A stretch of DNA of 64,000 nt from NCBI RefSeq assembly GCF_007713735.2, contig NZ_VMNW02000035.1, positions 1 through 64,000 of the forward strand, in the 5' to 3' direction. Source of the stretch: Amycolatopsis acidicola. Lineage in GTDB: Bacteria > Actinomycetota > Actinomycetes > Mycobacteriales > Pseudonocardiaceae. Position 1 is the first letter of the stretch, and each line of letters starts with the position of its first letter. The position numbers and the translations under genes were made by a program. Below the pieces are notes generated by a model that searched no databases, was not told the DNA's origin, and saw nothing but the letters and a program-made list of their open reading frames with translations. Positions 35,292 to 44,234 of this stretch are shown here, piece by piece.

Positions 35292-35318
35292 CGCTCCCGG
35301 GCCACGTGCCCGGGAGCG
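35292..35318 (+). terminator. Terminator hairpin after the aldehyde dehydrogenase
   Basis: CGCTCCCGGGC (35292-35302) pairs fully with GCCCGGGAGCG (35308-35318) around CACGT, 8 nt after the stop codon. No T-run follows. Confidence 0.75.
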
Positions 35319-35327
35319 CCCGCCGCC

Positions 35328-35576
35328 GTGTTGGCCCCTCCCGCTGGCGTGTTGGCCCCTCCCGCTGGCGTGTTGGCCCCTCCCGCTGGCGTGTCCGCCC
35401 CTCCCGGCGGCGTGTTGGCCAGTCCCGGCTGTGCGTTGGCTCGCCCGCGGGTACTCGGTCCCGTCGTCCGGGCGAACGCGCCGACGCGCCGAGCCAACAC
35501 ACGAACGCGCCCAGCCAACACATCAACCTGGGCGGCCAACACATCGACGCGAGCGGCCAACACGGGCTCCGGGCGT
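35328..35576. repeat. Symmetrical 21-bp repeat array (family A, second copy)
   Basis: Six direct units begin with GTGTTGGC or a variant at 35328, 35349, 35370, 35391, 35412 and 35433, exactly 21 bp apart. Five inverted units carrying GCCAACAC or a variant follow at 35472, 35493, 35514, 35535 and 35556, also 21 bp apart. The arrangement matches the element at 12119-12350, but no terminal inverted repeat is seen here. The array ends about 20 bp before the stop of the LAL gene. Confidence 0.85.
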
Positions 35577-35594
35577 CCTGGGCGCCCGGAAGCT

Positions 35595-38500
35595 CTACAC
35601 CCGCAACGTGGATGGGCTCGTGGGGCGCATCAGCAGGCCGCGGTCATACGCGATCGCTACTGCTTCGGCGCGGCGGGTGGCTCCGAGTTTCGCCATCACG
35701 CGGGACAGGTGGACGCTCACCGTCTTCTCGCTGATGTACAGCTCCTCGCCCACCTGCCTGTTGGTCCGGCCCAGCGCGACGCGCTCCAGCACCGCTCGCT
35801 CCCGCTCGGTGAGCGGGTCCACCACATCGCGCCGCGGCTCGTTCTCGACGCCCGGCAGTTCTATCCTCGCGCGCCGCGCCAGCTCGCGGATCGCATCGCG
35901 CAAAGGCAAGGCGCGCAAGCGTTCCGCGACCTCGTGCGCCTTCCCCAACTCCTCCGCGGCGCGCTCCGTCTCGGACGCGGCGAGCAGCGCCTCGGCATGC
36001 TGCCAGCGGCAGAACGCCTCCTCGTACACCGCGCCGTACCCGAAGGCCTCCACGGCTTCCGCCCACAGCTTGGGATCCGCGGCCCCTTCGAGACCGGTCG
36101 CCATCGCCTCCGCGCGCGCCGCCCACGCCCGGCCCTCCGGCCCGAGCCGCCCGGCCCGCGGGCGCCCGTGCTCGGCCGCGTACCGCACGCGCTCCAACTC
36201 CTCCCGACCGACCTGGACCGCCCCCGCGAGCGCGGCCTCGTCCCCCTTGATCCGGGCTTCGGCGGCCAGCGCGACCGCGGACGCGAGCGCCAGCGCGCCC
36301 AGCCTGATGCCGCTCAGCAGGTAACCCTCGTCCAGCGCGCTCATGAAGCTCGCGGCTTCCTGCGCGCGCTTGATCGCCTTCGCGTGATCTCCTTGCCAGT
36401 ACGCCATTTCCGCACCCGCGCCGCCCGACGCGAGCGCCGTCAGCGGCTCACCCCGCCAATGCGGCCGCAGCTCGGCCAGCAGCTTCTCCGCCGCCGCGAA
36501 CCGGCCGCGGGCCACCACGATCGGCAGCCACGAAGCCGACATCCGCGCGGCGAGCGTGCTCGAAACCCCGCGCGCGGGCGAACCCGTCGCCGTCTCCATC
36601 GGCCAGTCACCACTGAAGTAACAGAGCAGCAGATGCCGCGCCCGCAACTCCAGCCCGTACGCGCTCCAGATCAGGCCCGCCTGCTCGGCCCGCTCGATAC
36701 CGCGTTCGTAGACTTCAATCGCCTTGCGGATCTCGCCCTGGTCCTCGTAACTGAACCCGAGGAAGCACACCGCCCGCAGCTCGACGTTGAGCGCATCCGC
36801 CTCGCGCGCCTTGCTTTCGGCCTCTTTCAGCCGGGCACGCGCTTCCTCGAAATCCGCGGCGTTGTCCGCGAGGGCGCCGAGCGTGATCAGCGCCGAAGCC
36901 TCCGCGCCCGAGGCACCGACCTGCCGCGCGTCGGCCACCGCCGTGCGGGCGCTCCAGTACGAGTCCTCCCAGCGGTCGACGCTGCGCATGATCGCCGCCC
37001 TCGTGGCGAGCACCCACGCCCTGGTCTTGCTGACCTCCGATTCGGCCACCAGATCCCACGCCTTGCCGACCGCCTCGACGGCGAGCTCGATGGCGCCCTC
37101 GGTGTTCATCGCGGCCTCGGCCAGCCGCCGCCACGTCTTGACCGCCCGATCGCCGTCGATCTCCGGCGTCAACGCCTGCACCGCCGAGCGCGCGTACGCC
37201 ACCGCCCGTTCGGGCTCCCCCGACGTGCCCGCGAAGTACGAAGCCTCGTGCAGCAGGCGCAGCTCGTCGACCTCCGTGGGTTTGTCCGCATCGGCCACGA
37301 CGTCCCAGATTTCCAGCGCCTGCTCGACATGCCGCAACGCCGCGCCCGGCGCGCCGAGCCGCTCGGCCTCATCGGCCGCGCTCAGCAGCGCGGGCAGCGC
37401 CGTGGTGACGTCGCGGCTCTGCAGGCTGTGGTACGCCAGCTTCGCGTCATGCCCGCGGCCCTGCGGCGTGCGCTTGATCCGGCCCGCGTACGCCGCGTGC
37501 ATCCGCGTGCGCTCGCCCGGCAGCAAATCCCCATACACCGCTTCGGAAAGCAACGCGTGCCGGAAGGTGTACGCCCCCTTCTCGACGACCAGGACGTGAT
37601 GCTGCACTGCTTCGCGCAGCGCCTCGTCCAGCTCGTCCTCCCCGAGCCCGGAGACCTCGGCGAGCGCGGCGTGCGAGACCGACTCGCCCGCCACCGCGAT
37701 GGCCCGCAGCACCCGGCGCGCGTCCGGCGACAGCCTTTCCAGCCTGGCCAGGAGAACCTCGGCCAGCCCGGCAGGCAGGTTCTCGGACTCCGCGCAGGAA
37801 GCCAGCAGCTCCTCGGCGAAGAAGGGGTTGCCCTCCGAACGCTCCACGACGTCGGCTATCACCTCGGGCGAGAGCGGCCCTTCGGCCAGCGCCTCCACGA
37901 ACGCACGCGCGTCGGCGTCCTTCAACGGCTGCAACGCCACCTGCGTGACGGTGGGCAGCCGGACCAGCTCGACGAGCAGCGCGCGCAGCGGATGCCTCCG
38001 GTGCACGTCCTCCTCGCGATAGCTGGCCACCACGAACAACCGCTGCGCCCGGAGCCGGGAAACCAGGAACGACAACAGGTTCCGCGTGGACCCGTCCGCC
38101 CAGTGCAGATCTTCCAGCACCAGCAGCACCGGCCGGTGCTCGGCGATCTCGCTGAGCACCGCGAGCACCGCGTCGAACAGCTGGAGCTGGCCGAGGTCCT
38201 GCTCGGGGCGGGCCCGGCGCGGCACCTCGTGCTCGGAGCTGACGGGCACGAACTCCGAACTCGACAGCGGGCCCGCCTGCGCCATCGGCAGCAGCCTGCC
38301 CAATGCCGGCCGGATCCGCACCGCCTCGGTGATCGCCGCGTCCTCCGCGGTGGCGAGCGGCCCGAGCGCTTCGGCGAACGGGAGGTACGGCAGGCCGCCC
38401 TCGCGCACGTCGAGACAGCGGCCGGTGAGCACGAGCGCGCCCCGGCCGCCCGCGAACTCGGCCAGTTCCGCCAGCAGCCTGGTCTTGCCGACTCCCGCGT

Positions 38501-38627
38501 CCCCGGCGAGCAGCGCCGCTCCGGCCTCCCCGCGCTCGGCGCGGGTGAAGCCGGAGCGGAGCCTGCGCATCTCCTCGACGCGCGCGACCAACGGGATACC
38601 GGAACCTAATCGGGGCACGAGACGCAT
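35595..38627 (-). CDS. LAL-type (LuxR) transcriptional regulator
   Basis: The 1010-residue large ATP-binding LuxR regulator has Walker A GDAGVGKTRLL near residue 42, Walker B-like VLLVLEDLHWADGSTRNLL near 165, a long alpha-helical TPR-like middle (about 350-920) and a C-terminal LuxR helix-turn-helix, LTERERAVLERVALGRTNRQ with SEKTVSVHLSRVMAKLG. Such proteins activate catabolic or specialised-metabolite genes in response to an unknown ligand. No obvious target operon is adjacent. The start is ATG at 38627; the 3' end borders the repeat array. Confidence 0.93.
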   Translation of the reverse strand: MRLVPRLGSGIPLVARVEEMRRLRSGFTRAERGEAGAALLAGDAGVGKTRLLAELAEFAGGRGALVLTGRCLDVREGGLPYLPFAEALGPLATAEDAAITEAVRIRPALGRLLPMAQAGPLSSSEFVPVSSEHEVPRRARPEQDLGQLQLFDAVLAVLSEIAEHRPVLLVLEDLHWADGSTRNLLSFLVSRLRAQRLFVVASYREEDVHRRHPLRALLVELVRLPTVTQVALQPLKDADARAFVEALAEGPLSPEVIADVVERSEGNPFFAEELLASCAESENLPAGLAEVLLARLERLSPDARRVLRAIAVAGESVSHAALAEVSGLGEDELDEALREAVQHHVLVVEKGAYTFRHALLSEAVYGDLLPGERTRMHAAYAGRIKRTPQGRGHDAKLAYHSLQSRDVTTALPALLSAADEAERLGAPGAALRHVEQALEIWDVVADADKPTEVDELRLLHEASYFAGTSGEPERAVAYARSAVQALTPEIDGDRAVKTWRRLAEAAMNTEGAIELAVEAVGKAWDLVAESEVSKTRAWVLATRAAIMRSVDRWEDSYWSARTAVADARQVGASGAEASALITLGALADNAADFEEARARLKEAESKAREADALNVELRAVCFLGFSYEDQGEIRKAIEVYERGIERAEQAGLIWSAYGLELRARHLLLCYFSGDWPMETATGSPARGVSSTLAARMSASWLPIVVARGRFAAAEKLLAELRPHWRGEPLTALASGGAGAEMAYWQGDHAKAIKRAQEAASFMSALDEGYLLSGIRLGALALASAVALAAEARIKGDEAALAGAVQVGREELERVRYAAEHGRPRAGRLGPEGRAWAARAEAMATGLEGAADPKLWAEAVEAFGYGAVYEEAFCRWQHAEALLAASETERAAEELGKAHEVAERLRALPLRDAIRELARRARIELPGVENEPRRDVVDPLTERERAVLERVALGRTNRQVGEELYISEKTVSVHLSRVMAKLGATRRAEAVAIAYDRGLLMRPTSPSTLRV

Positions 38628-38725
38628 TGTTCCCTACCCCACCGACAATTCCGCAGTCGTTTTCGTCCTGCCCTGAGCGAACCGCGCCCCGGCACGGCCA
38701 CCCGGCCCTCGTCGCACGATGTCTC

Positions 38726-38920
38726 TTAGCGCGCCCGGGCCCCGGACAGGGCCGTCTCTTCGTGACCCGGGCGCCGCTGTTCCGGCACCGTCACCTCGGG
38801 GATCCTTCTGCCGAGCCGCCATCGGCGCCGGGCACTGGCCGGCCGCCCCGCGCGGAAGTTCATCTCGGTCCGGTACGCCACCTCGGCCTGCACCGCGTCG
38901 AAGATCCAGTCGTTGCGCAT
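38726..38920 (-). CDS. Small conserved hypothetical protein
   Basis: This 64-residue protein begins MRNDWIFDAVQAEVAYRTE, an N terminus seen in small Pseudonocardiaceae proteins of unknown role; the rest is very Arg-rich (SARRRWRLGRRI). A purine-rich ribosome site (GAGGGACGGAAG) precedes the ATG. It lies upstream of and is oriented with the LAL gene. No domain is recognised. Confidence 0.6.
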   Translation of the reverse strand: MRNDWIFDAVQAEVAYRTEMNFRAGRPASARRRWRLGRRIPEVTVPEQRRPGHEETALSGARAR

Positions 38921-39020
38921 CTTCCGTCCCTCATCTCTGCGTGGTTCTCCTGCGAACCTCAGAGTCGTCCTGAGGGCGGTGCCCCGGCATCGGAAGATCA
39001 GGCAGTCCCGGACGCGAAAA

Positions 39021-39064
39021 GACCCCTTACCCCGCTTTGCCCCTGCTCAGCGGTGTAAGGGGTC
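39021..39064 (-). terminator. Intrinsic terminator of the XRE/DUF397 operon
   Basis: GACCCCTTAC (39021-39030) pairs with GTAAGGGGTC (39055-39064). The stem continues with CCGCT and AGCGG after one mismatch. On the minus strand the hairpin is followed by TCTTTTCG, a short T-run, and it begins 13 nt after the DUF397 stop. Confidence 0.85.
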
Positions 39065-39077
39065 CTCAGCTGGTCCC

Positions 39078-39269
39078 TCAGGCGCGGCCGACGGCGCCCA
39101 GCAGGCCCGCCCAGCCGCGCGGCGACACGCTCAGCGCGCCGGCGTCCGGGTTCTTGGAATCGCGCACGCCCACCCGCTCGGCGAACAGCGCCACCTCGAC
39201 ACAGTCGTTGCCGCCACCGCTGTGGCTGCTCTTGCGCCAGACCGGCGCGGGAAATTCCACTTCCGGCAT
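39078..39269 (-). CDS. DUF397 protein
   Basis: The 63-residue DUF397 protein has WRKSSHSGGGNDCVEVA and VGVRDSKNPDAGALSVS. These small proteins are encoded beside DUF5753 helix-turn-helix regulators (WhiJ-like/Scr1-like pairs in Streptomyces), where they antagonise or modify the regulator. The ATG at 39269 is preferred over the longer frame to 39323 since GGGGAGA directly precedes it. It is 60 bp after the XRE gene, in the same operon. Confidence 0.92.
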   Translation of the reverse strand: MPEVEFPAPVWRKSSHSGGGNDCVEVALFAERVGVRDSKNPDAGALSVSPRGWAGLLGAVGRA

Positions 39270-39329
39270 TCTCCCCACTCCTTCACTACGGCTCTTGATT
39301 GTTTTCGATGTGGGTTGGAACATCCCGCC

Positions 39330-40181
39330 TCAGGCGGAATATCGTTCCGCGGCCGCGGCGATCACGGCTACCGAGTCGTCCGGTTTCAGTGCCGCTGCAC
39401 GCAAATGATCGAACATCAGCGAATATCGGCGCACATCGGGGGGCAGTTCCAGGAAGAAACCACCCGAAGTGCTGTCGACGTACACGACGTCGGGATCGGC
39501 CTGCTCGGGGAAACCGAGGATCAGGAACGGCCCCTCCATGCCGGGGTGCGCGCCGGCGCCGAACGGCACCACCTGGATGGTGACGTGGGGCAGCTGCGCC
39601 AGATCCAGCAGCCGGGCCGCCTGTTTCGCCATCACCTCGGGGCCGCCGACCACGCGGTGCAGCACCGCTTCGTCGACCACCGCCCAGTATTCGGGCGGAC
39701 TCGGGTCCGAAAGCAGCTGCTGGCGCGCGGTGCGCGCGGCCACGCGTTTCTCGATGTCCGCTTCGTCCGCATCGGGACGCATCGCCCTGATCACCGCGCG
39801 GGCGTAGGTCTCGGTCTGCAGCAGACCGGGCACCAGCAGCGCCTGGAACGCGCGCAGCGAACTGGCATCGGCTTCCAGCCCGACGAAAGTCCCGGTGAAC
39901 ACTTCCTTGTAGGCGTGCCACCAGCCCGGTTTGCAGGCCTCGCGCGCCAGCTGCACCAGCGCCTCGCGCTCGTCACCGGTGAGGCCGTACAGCTCGAGCA
40001 TGTCCCTGGCGTCACGCGGGGTGACCCCGACGTGCCCGGTCTCGATTCTGCTCACCTTGGAGGCGGAGCATTCGAGCTTCTCGCCGACCTCGTCGATCGT
40101 CAGGTCCGCGGCTTCGCGGAGCCGGCGCAGCTCGCTCGCCAGCCGCCGCCTCCGAATGGTGGGACCCTGACCCCGTTTCAC
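39330..40181 (-). CDS. XRE-family regulator with DUF5753 domain
   Basis: The protein has 283 residues. The N-terminal helix-turn-helix has RRLREAADLTIDEVGEKL and CSASKVSRIETGHVGVTPRD. The C-terminal DUF5753 domain has PGLLQTETYARAVIRA, EYWAVVDEAVLHR and VTIQVVPFGAG, ending in LRAAALKPDDSVAVI. The GTG at 40181 is chosen for the GGAGG about 8 nt before it; the frame continues to 40241. These regulators pair with DUF397 proteins and influence development in Streptomyces. Confidence 0.93.
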   Translation of the reverse strand: MKRGQGPTIRRRRLASELRRLREAADLTIDEVGEKLECSASKVSRIETGHVGVTPRDARDMLELYGLTGDEREALVQLAREACKPGWWHAYKEVFTGTFVGLEADASSLRAFQALLVPGLLQTETYARAVIRAMRPDADEADIEKRVAARTARQQLLSDPSPPEYWAVVDEAVLHRVVGGPEVMAKQAARLLDLAQLPHVTIQVVPFGAGAHPGMEGPFLILGFPEQADPDVVYVDSTSGGFFLELPPDVRRYSLMFDHLRAAALKPDDSVAVIAAAAERYSA

Positions 40182-40406
40182 TCCACTACCTCCAAGGTCG
40201 CGCCATTCCCCCCGGACCGATTGTTCAGCGACGGGGTCCATCTAACCAGCCGATTCGCATTTCAGTACGCGTCCAACCCACCCCTATGGGTTACTTTCGC
40301 CGTAATGAGCCCCCTGCAAATTGCACAATGCGCATGTACGCTGGCATCCTGCGTGGATCCGAGACGCGTATTCCGATCAGCAGAACGCGGCACCAGAGGA
40401 GGCGGC

Positions 40407-40775
40407 GTGCTCGACAGCGAGGCCATCGCCGGACCGTTGCAAGTGTCGGTGCACCAGCGACTGGACGATCTCGCCCGCTCGGCAGGACTGGCCGACGAGG
40501 AGCACGCCACGGAGCTGGCCCGGCGCGAGATTCCCTTGCTCGTACAGGCTTTGCGGGCCGTGCTGGCCGCGCACGAGCCGGACGCGCGCGGCCGCTGCCG
40601 GATCTGCCGCGGCCAGTCCGCGCGCAGGCTGTTCCGCCGCGGGAACCGCATGCCGTGCCGCGCCTACCTCGCCGTGCAGCTGCGGCTGGGCACCATCGAG
40701 GCGGCGTTCCCGCAGCACCGGCACAGCAAGCACCACCACCATCGCCGGGCCACGCACTTGCACTCGGTGAGTTGA
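40407..40775 (+). CDS. Hypothetical Cys-containing protein
   Basis: The 122-residue protein has an N-terminal helical part (VSVHQRLDDLARSAGLADEE), then RGRCRICRGQSARRLFRRG and MPCRAYLAVQLRLG, three cysteines that may bind metal, and a histidine-rich tail (HRHSKHHHHRRATHLH). The GTG at 40407 has GGAGG 5 nt upstream. It is divergent from the XRE/DUF397 pair with 225 bp between; such genes commonly neighbour these pairs. The function is unknown. Confidence 0.75.
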   Translation: MLDSEAIAGPLQVSVHQRLDDLARSAGLADEEHATELARREIPLLVQALRAVLAAHEPDARGRCRICRGQSARRLFRRGNRMPCRAYLAVQLRLGTIEAAFPQHRHSKHHHHRRATHLHSVS

Positions 40776-40786
40776 CGTGGCGCCCC

Positions 40787-41692
40787 TCACGGCACCCGCA
40801 GCAGGCCCTCCTGGACCACGGTCGCGATGTGCGTCCCGTCGGCCGCGAAGAACCGCCCCTCGGCCAGTGCCCTGGCGCCCGAAGCGCTCGGCGAGGCCGT
40901 GTCGTAGAGGAACCATTCGTCGGCGCGGAACGGGCGGTGGAACCACAATGCGTGATCGAGGCTCGCGCCCATCACGTCGTCCAGCTCCCAGTAGACGTTG
41001 TGCCGCGCCAGCGGCGAATCCAGCAACGTCATGTCCGAGGCGTAGGTCAGCACGCAGACCTGCAGCAGGTCCGCGTCCGGCAGCTTCCCGTCCGCGCGCA
41101 TCCAGACCTGGTTGCGCTCGCTGGGCCGCCCGCTTTCGCGGGTGACCCACGGCGGGTCGTTGACGTAGCGGATGTCGATCGGCCGCGGCATCGCCCTGCT
41201 GCCGCCGAGCGCGGGGTAACCCGCTATCCGCTCGGCGAACGTCGGCAGGGTCTCCGGGGCGGGCACGTCCGGCATCGGCTCCTGGTGCTCGATGCCCGGT
41301 TCCCGGATCTGGAACGACGCCGACAGCGCGAAAATCGCCTTGCCGTGCTGGATCGCGACGACGCGCCGCGTGGTGAACGAGCGGCCGTCGCGGATGCGGT
41401 CCACCTCGTAGACGATCGGCACGCTCGGGTCGCCGCCGCGGATGAAGTACGCGTGCAGCGAGTGCACCTTCCGCTCGCTGGGCACCGTGCGCCCGGCGGC
41501 GACCAGCGCCTGCCCGGCGACCTGGCCGCCGAACACCCGCACCGGCGAATGCGCCGGGCTCACGCCGCGGTAGATGTTCTCGTCGATCCGCTCCAGGTCG
41601 AGCAGGGCGACCAGGCGGTCGAGGACGACCTGCCCGCCCAGCTCCCCGGCGACGTCGAGATCCGCCGCGGCGCCCCGGGCTACCTCAGTCAT
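40787..41692 (-). CDS. tesB: Acyl-CoA thioesterase II
   Basis: The 301-residue double-hotdog thioesterase has RVFGGQVAGQALVAA, KVHSLHAYFIRGGD, FTTRRVVAIQHGKAIFALSASFQ and, in the second hotdog, ASLDHALWFHRPFRADEWFLYD, which contains the catalytic Asp region. It hydrolyses medium- and long-chain acyl-CoA to free acid and CoA. It lies 22 bp after pyruvate kinase on the same strand; a pykA-tesB neighbourhood is also seen in mycobacteria. Confidence 0.95.
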   Translation of the reverse strand: MTEVARGAAADLDVAGELGGQVVLDRLVALLDLERIDENIYRGVSPAHSPVRVFGGQVAGQALVAAGRTVPSERKVHSLHAYFIRGGDPSVPIVYEVDRIRDGRSFTTRRVVAIQHGKAIFALSASFQIREPGIEHQEPMPDVPAPETLPTFAERIAGYPALGGSRAMPRPIDIRYVNDPPWVTRESGRPSERNQVWMRADGKLPDADLLQVCVLTYASDMTLLDSPLARHNVYWELDDVMGASLDHALWFHRPFRADEWFLYDTASPSASGARALAEGRFFAADGTHIATVVQEGLLRVP

Positions 41693-41714
41693 GAACCGAA
41701 CTCTAAGCGACGAA

Positions 41715-43145
41715 TCAGGCGTGGTCGTCTTCGCCGAGCCGGTGCACGCGGATCAGGTTGGTGGTACCGATCGTGCCCGGCGGCGAACCGGCGACGATGA
41801 CGACGAGATCGCCCGGCTGGTACCGGTCCATCTCCAGCATCGCGTGGTCGACCTGCCGGATCATCTGGTCGGTCGAGTCCACCTTCGGCACGATGTGCGT
41901 GTTCGTACCCCACGTCATCGACAGCTGGGCCCGCACGCTCTCCTCGGGGGTGAACGCGAGCAGCGGCAGCCGGGTGTGCAGCCGGGCCAGCCGGCGCACG
42001 GTGTCGCCGGACTGCGTGAAGGCGACCAGCGCCTTGGCGTTCAGCCGCTCACCGATGTCCCTCGCCGCGTAGGAGATGACGCCCCGCTTCGTCCGCGGCA
42101 CGTGCGACAGCGGCGGCACCGCGAGCGAGTCGGCCTCGACGGCCTCGACGATGCGGCCCATGGTCTCGACCGTCTCGACCGGATAGCGGCCCACACTGGT
42201 CTCGCCCGAGAGCATCACCGCGTCGGCCCCGTCGAGCACCGCGTTGGCCACGTCGGAGGTCTCGGCGCGGGTCGGGCGCGAGTTGTTGATCATCGAATCG
42301 AGCATCTGGGTGGCCACGATGACCGGCTTGGCGTTCTCCCGCGCGATCTGGATGGCGCGCTTCTGCACCAGCGGCACCTGCTCCAGCGGCAGCTCCACGC
42401 CGAGGTCACCACGGGCGACCATCACGCCGTCGAAGGCCAGCACGATCGCCTCGAGGTTGTAGACGGCCTCGGGCTTCTCCAGCTTGGCGACGACCGGCAG
42501 CCTGCCCTTGCCGACCCGGTCCATCACCTGGTGCACCAGGTCGATGTCGGCCGGGGAGCGGACGAACGACAGCGCGATGAAGTCCACGCCCAGTTCGAGC
42601 GCGAACTCCAGGTCCTCGATGTCCTTTTCGGACAGTGCGGGCACGGAGACATCCATGCCGGGCAGCGAGACGCCCTTGTTGTTGCTGACCGGGCCGCCTT
42701 CGGTGACCTCGCAGACCACGTCCGGACCCTCGACGCCCTTGACCACGAGACCGACCTTGCCGTCGTCGACGAGCAGCCTGTCCCCCGGCTTGGCGTCCCT
42801 TGCCAGGCCCTTGTACGTGGTGGAAACCCGGTCGTGGGTGCCCGCGACGTCCTCGACGGTGATCCGGACGACGTCGCCGTTGCGCCATTCCACCGGCCCG
42901 CCGGCGAACGTGCCGAGCCGGATCTTGGGACCTTGCAGATCGGCGAGAATGCCGACCGCGCGCCCCGTTTCGGCAGCCGCGTCCCGGATCAGGTCGTAGA
43001 CCTGCTTGTGGTCGCCATGGCTGCCGTGGCTGAAGTTCATCCTCGCGACGTCCATTCCGGCGTCTACGAGGGCCCGCACCTTCTCCGCCGTGGCGGTGGC
43101 AGGGCCTAGCGTACAAACGATCTTCGCGCGTCGGCTCACGTTCAT
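41715..43145 (-). CDS. pyk: Pyruvate kinase
   Basis: The 476-residue enzyme makes pyruvate and ATP from phosphoenolpyruvate and ADP. It has [13 protein letters not shown] at the N terminus, ARMNFSHG, the active-site lysine region [36 protein letters not shown] and [16 protein letters not shown]. The ATG at 43145 gives the usual length; an in-frame ATG at 43169 would add eight residues. It is first in a probable pair with tesB. Confidence 0.97.
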   Translation of the reverse strand: MNVSRRAKIVCTLGPATATAEKVRALVDAGMDVARMNFSHGSHGDHKQVYDLIRDAAAETGRAVGILADLQGPKIRLGTFAGGPVEWRNGDVVRITVEDVAGTHDRVSTTYKGLARDAKPGDRLLVDDGKVGLVVKGVEGPDVVCEVTEGGPVSNNKGVSLPGMDVSVPALSEKDIEDLEFALELGVDFIALSFVRSPADIDLVHQVMDRVGKGRLPVVAKLEKPEAVYNLEAIVLAFDGVMVARGDLGVELPLEQVPLVQKRAIQIARENAKPVIVATQMLDSMINNSRPTRAETSDVANAVLDGADAVMLSGETSVGRYPVETVETMGRIVEAVEADSLAVPPLSHVPRTKRGVISYAARDIGERLNAKALVAFTQSGDTVRRLARLHTRLPLLAFTPEESVRAQLSMTWGTNTHIVPKVDSTDQMIRQVDHAMLEMDRYQPGDLVVIVAGSPPGTIGTTNLIRVHRLGEDDHA

Positions 43146-43208
43146 ACAGGGTAGACCCTCGCGGCCCATCCGTCTGTACCGATCCCGAGAACGAGTCAGT
43201 CGTCCGGG

Positions 43209-43874
43209 TTACCTTCGCGGTTTTTCGCTGAGGCCGACGTGGTCACGGGCCCATTCGTTGAAGTCGCGAACCTGCCGCCATGCCTTGCGCACCCGGTCCA
43301 GGCAGGCGCGTTCGTGCAGCGTGTCGTCCGGGTCCCAGGCGCGCACGGCGTACAGCGAGCGATGCCGGAGCAGTTCGATCCGGGGGTGGTCCTCGGCGTA
43401 GCCACGCGGTTTCGTCCGCAGCCGGTCACCCTTGATCTCCCAGCCGGCCCTGCGGAGTTTCGCGAGAATTCCTTCCAGCGCCTTGCCTTGCACGTCGGTG
43501 TCGACGGCCTGGCGGAACCGGGCCAGCTGATCGGACTGGAGGTGGAAGCACCCTCCGCCGACGCGGAGGCCCGCGGTGGACAGCTCGACGTAGTAGGCGC
43601 CGCCGCCGCGGCCCGGCTCGATCACCCCGCCGCAATGCGTCTTGTACGGCGTTTTGTCCTTGGCGAAGCGCACGTCGCGGTACGGCCGGAAGACCTTCCC
43701 CTCACCGAAGCCCGGGCCGAACTCGGGCGTCAACTCGGCGAGCAGCGCTTCCATCGGGGCGCGGACGTCCTCCTTGTAGGTCTTGACGTTGTCGTCCCAG
43801 TACGGCTTGGAATTGTCGGCGACGAGCCCGTCGTAGAACTCGACGGCGTACTCCCCGAACCCCTCGAACTTCAC
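43209..43874 (-). CDS. DUF2461 (TIGR02453) protein
   Basis: The 221-residue protein has NSKPYWDDNVKTYKEDVRAPM, FRPYRDVRFAKDKTPYKTHCG, GGAYYVELSTAGLRVGGGCF and DRLRTKPRGYAEDHPRIELLRHRS, the signature of DUF2461. The role is unknown in bacteria; fungal relatives are Srs2-associated-like proteins of uncertain function. The GTG at 43874 is chosen; the open frame upstream to 44210 is antisense to the next gene. Confidence 0.9.
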   Translation of the reverse strand: MKFEGFGEYAVEFYDGLVADNSKPYWDDNVKTYKEDVRAPMEALLAELTPEFGPGFGEGKVFRPYRDVRFAKDKTPYKTHCGGVIEPGRGGGAYYVELSTAGLRVGGGCFHLQSDQLARFRQAVDTDVQGKALEGILAKLRRAGWEIKGDRLRTKPRGYAEDHPRIELLRHRSLYAVRAWDPDDTLHERACLDRVRKAWRQVRDFNEWARDHVGLSEKPRR

Positions 43875-43976
43875 CCGGCAAACGATAACGCGGGTGTCAC
43901 CGGTACGGGGGACCGGCGGTTTGCCACGCGCGGCGGGCGGGGTACGGCAAGGGCATCCGAGCGAAGGGAGTCGCGG

Positions 43977-44177
43977 ATGAACCTGTTCGACAAGGCCAAG
44001 GAAGCCCTCGGCAAGCACCCGGACCAGGCGAACCAGGGCATCGACAAGGTCGCGGACGCCGCCAAGGACAAGTGGGGCGGCCACGGCGAGCAGATCGACA
44101 AGGCGGCCGAGAAGGCGAAGGGGTTCGCCCAGCAGCAGGGCGGCCAGGAAGAGCCGCCGCCCCCGCCGCCCGCCTGA
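43977..44177 (+). CDS. MT0933-type antitoxin-like small protein
   Basis: The 66-residue charged helical protein, NLFDKAKEALGKHPDQANQG then KVADAAKDKWGGHGEQIDKA, resembles the MT0933_antitox family. It ends in EEPPPPPPA. GGGAG lies 7 nt before the ATG. No toxin gene is adjacent, and most of these proteins are better seen as small stress-type helical proteins than as proven antitoxins. Confidence 0.8.
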   Translation: MNLFDKAKEALGKHPDQANQGIDKVADAAKDKWGGHGEQIDKAAEKAKGFAQQQGGQEEPPPPPPA

Positions 44178-44187
44178 CCGCGTGAAC

Positions 44188-44225
44188 GAAGCCGGTTTCC
44201 CCGTGCGCACGGGGAAACCGGCTTC
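44188..44225. terminator. Bidirectional terminator hairpin
   Basis: GAAGCCGGTTTCCCCGTG and CACGGGGAAACCGGCTTC form a perfect 18-bp stem between the convergent small protein (stop at 44177) and chitinase (stop at 44235). It ends with TTCTTCGT on the plus strand and can serve both genes. Confidence 0.9.
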
Positions 44226-44234
44226 TTCGTGTCG

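Noticed and set aside
35328-38609. Very long plus-strand frame through the 21-bp array and across the LAL gene
   Set aside because: It is antisense to the LAL regulator, whose ATPase and LuxR motifs are clear. The heptapeptide repeats are only the array read in frame.
43977-44177. Toxin-antitoxin system
   Set aside because: Only the antitoxin-like small protein is present; neighbours are DUF2461 and chitinase, with no toxin-type gene.
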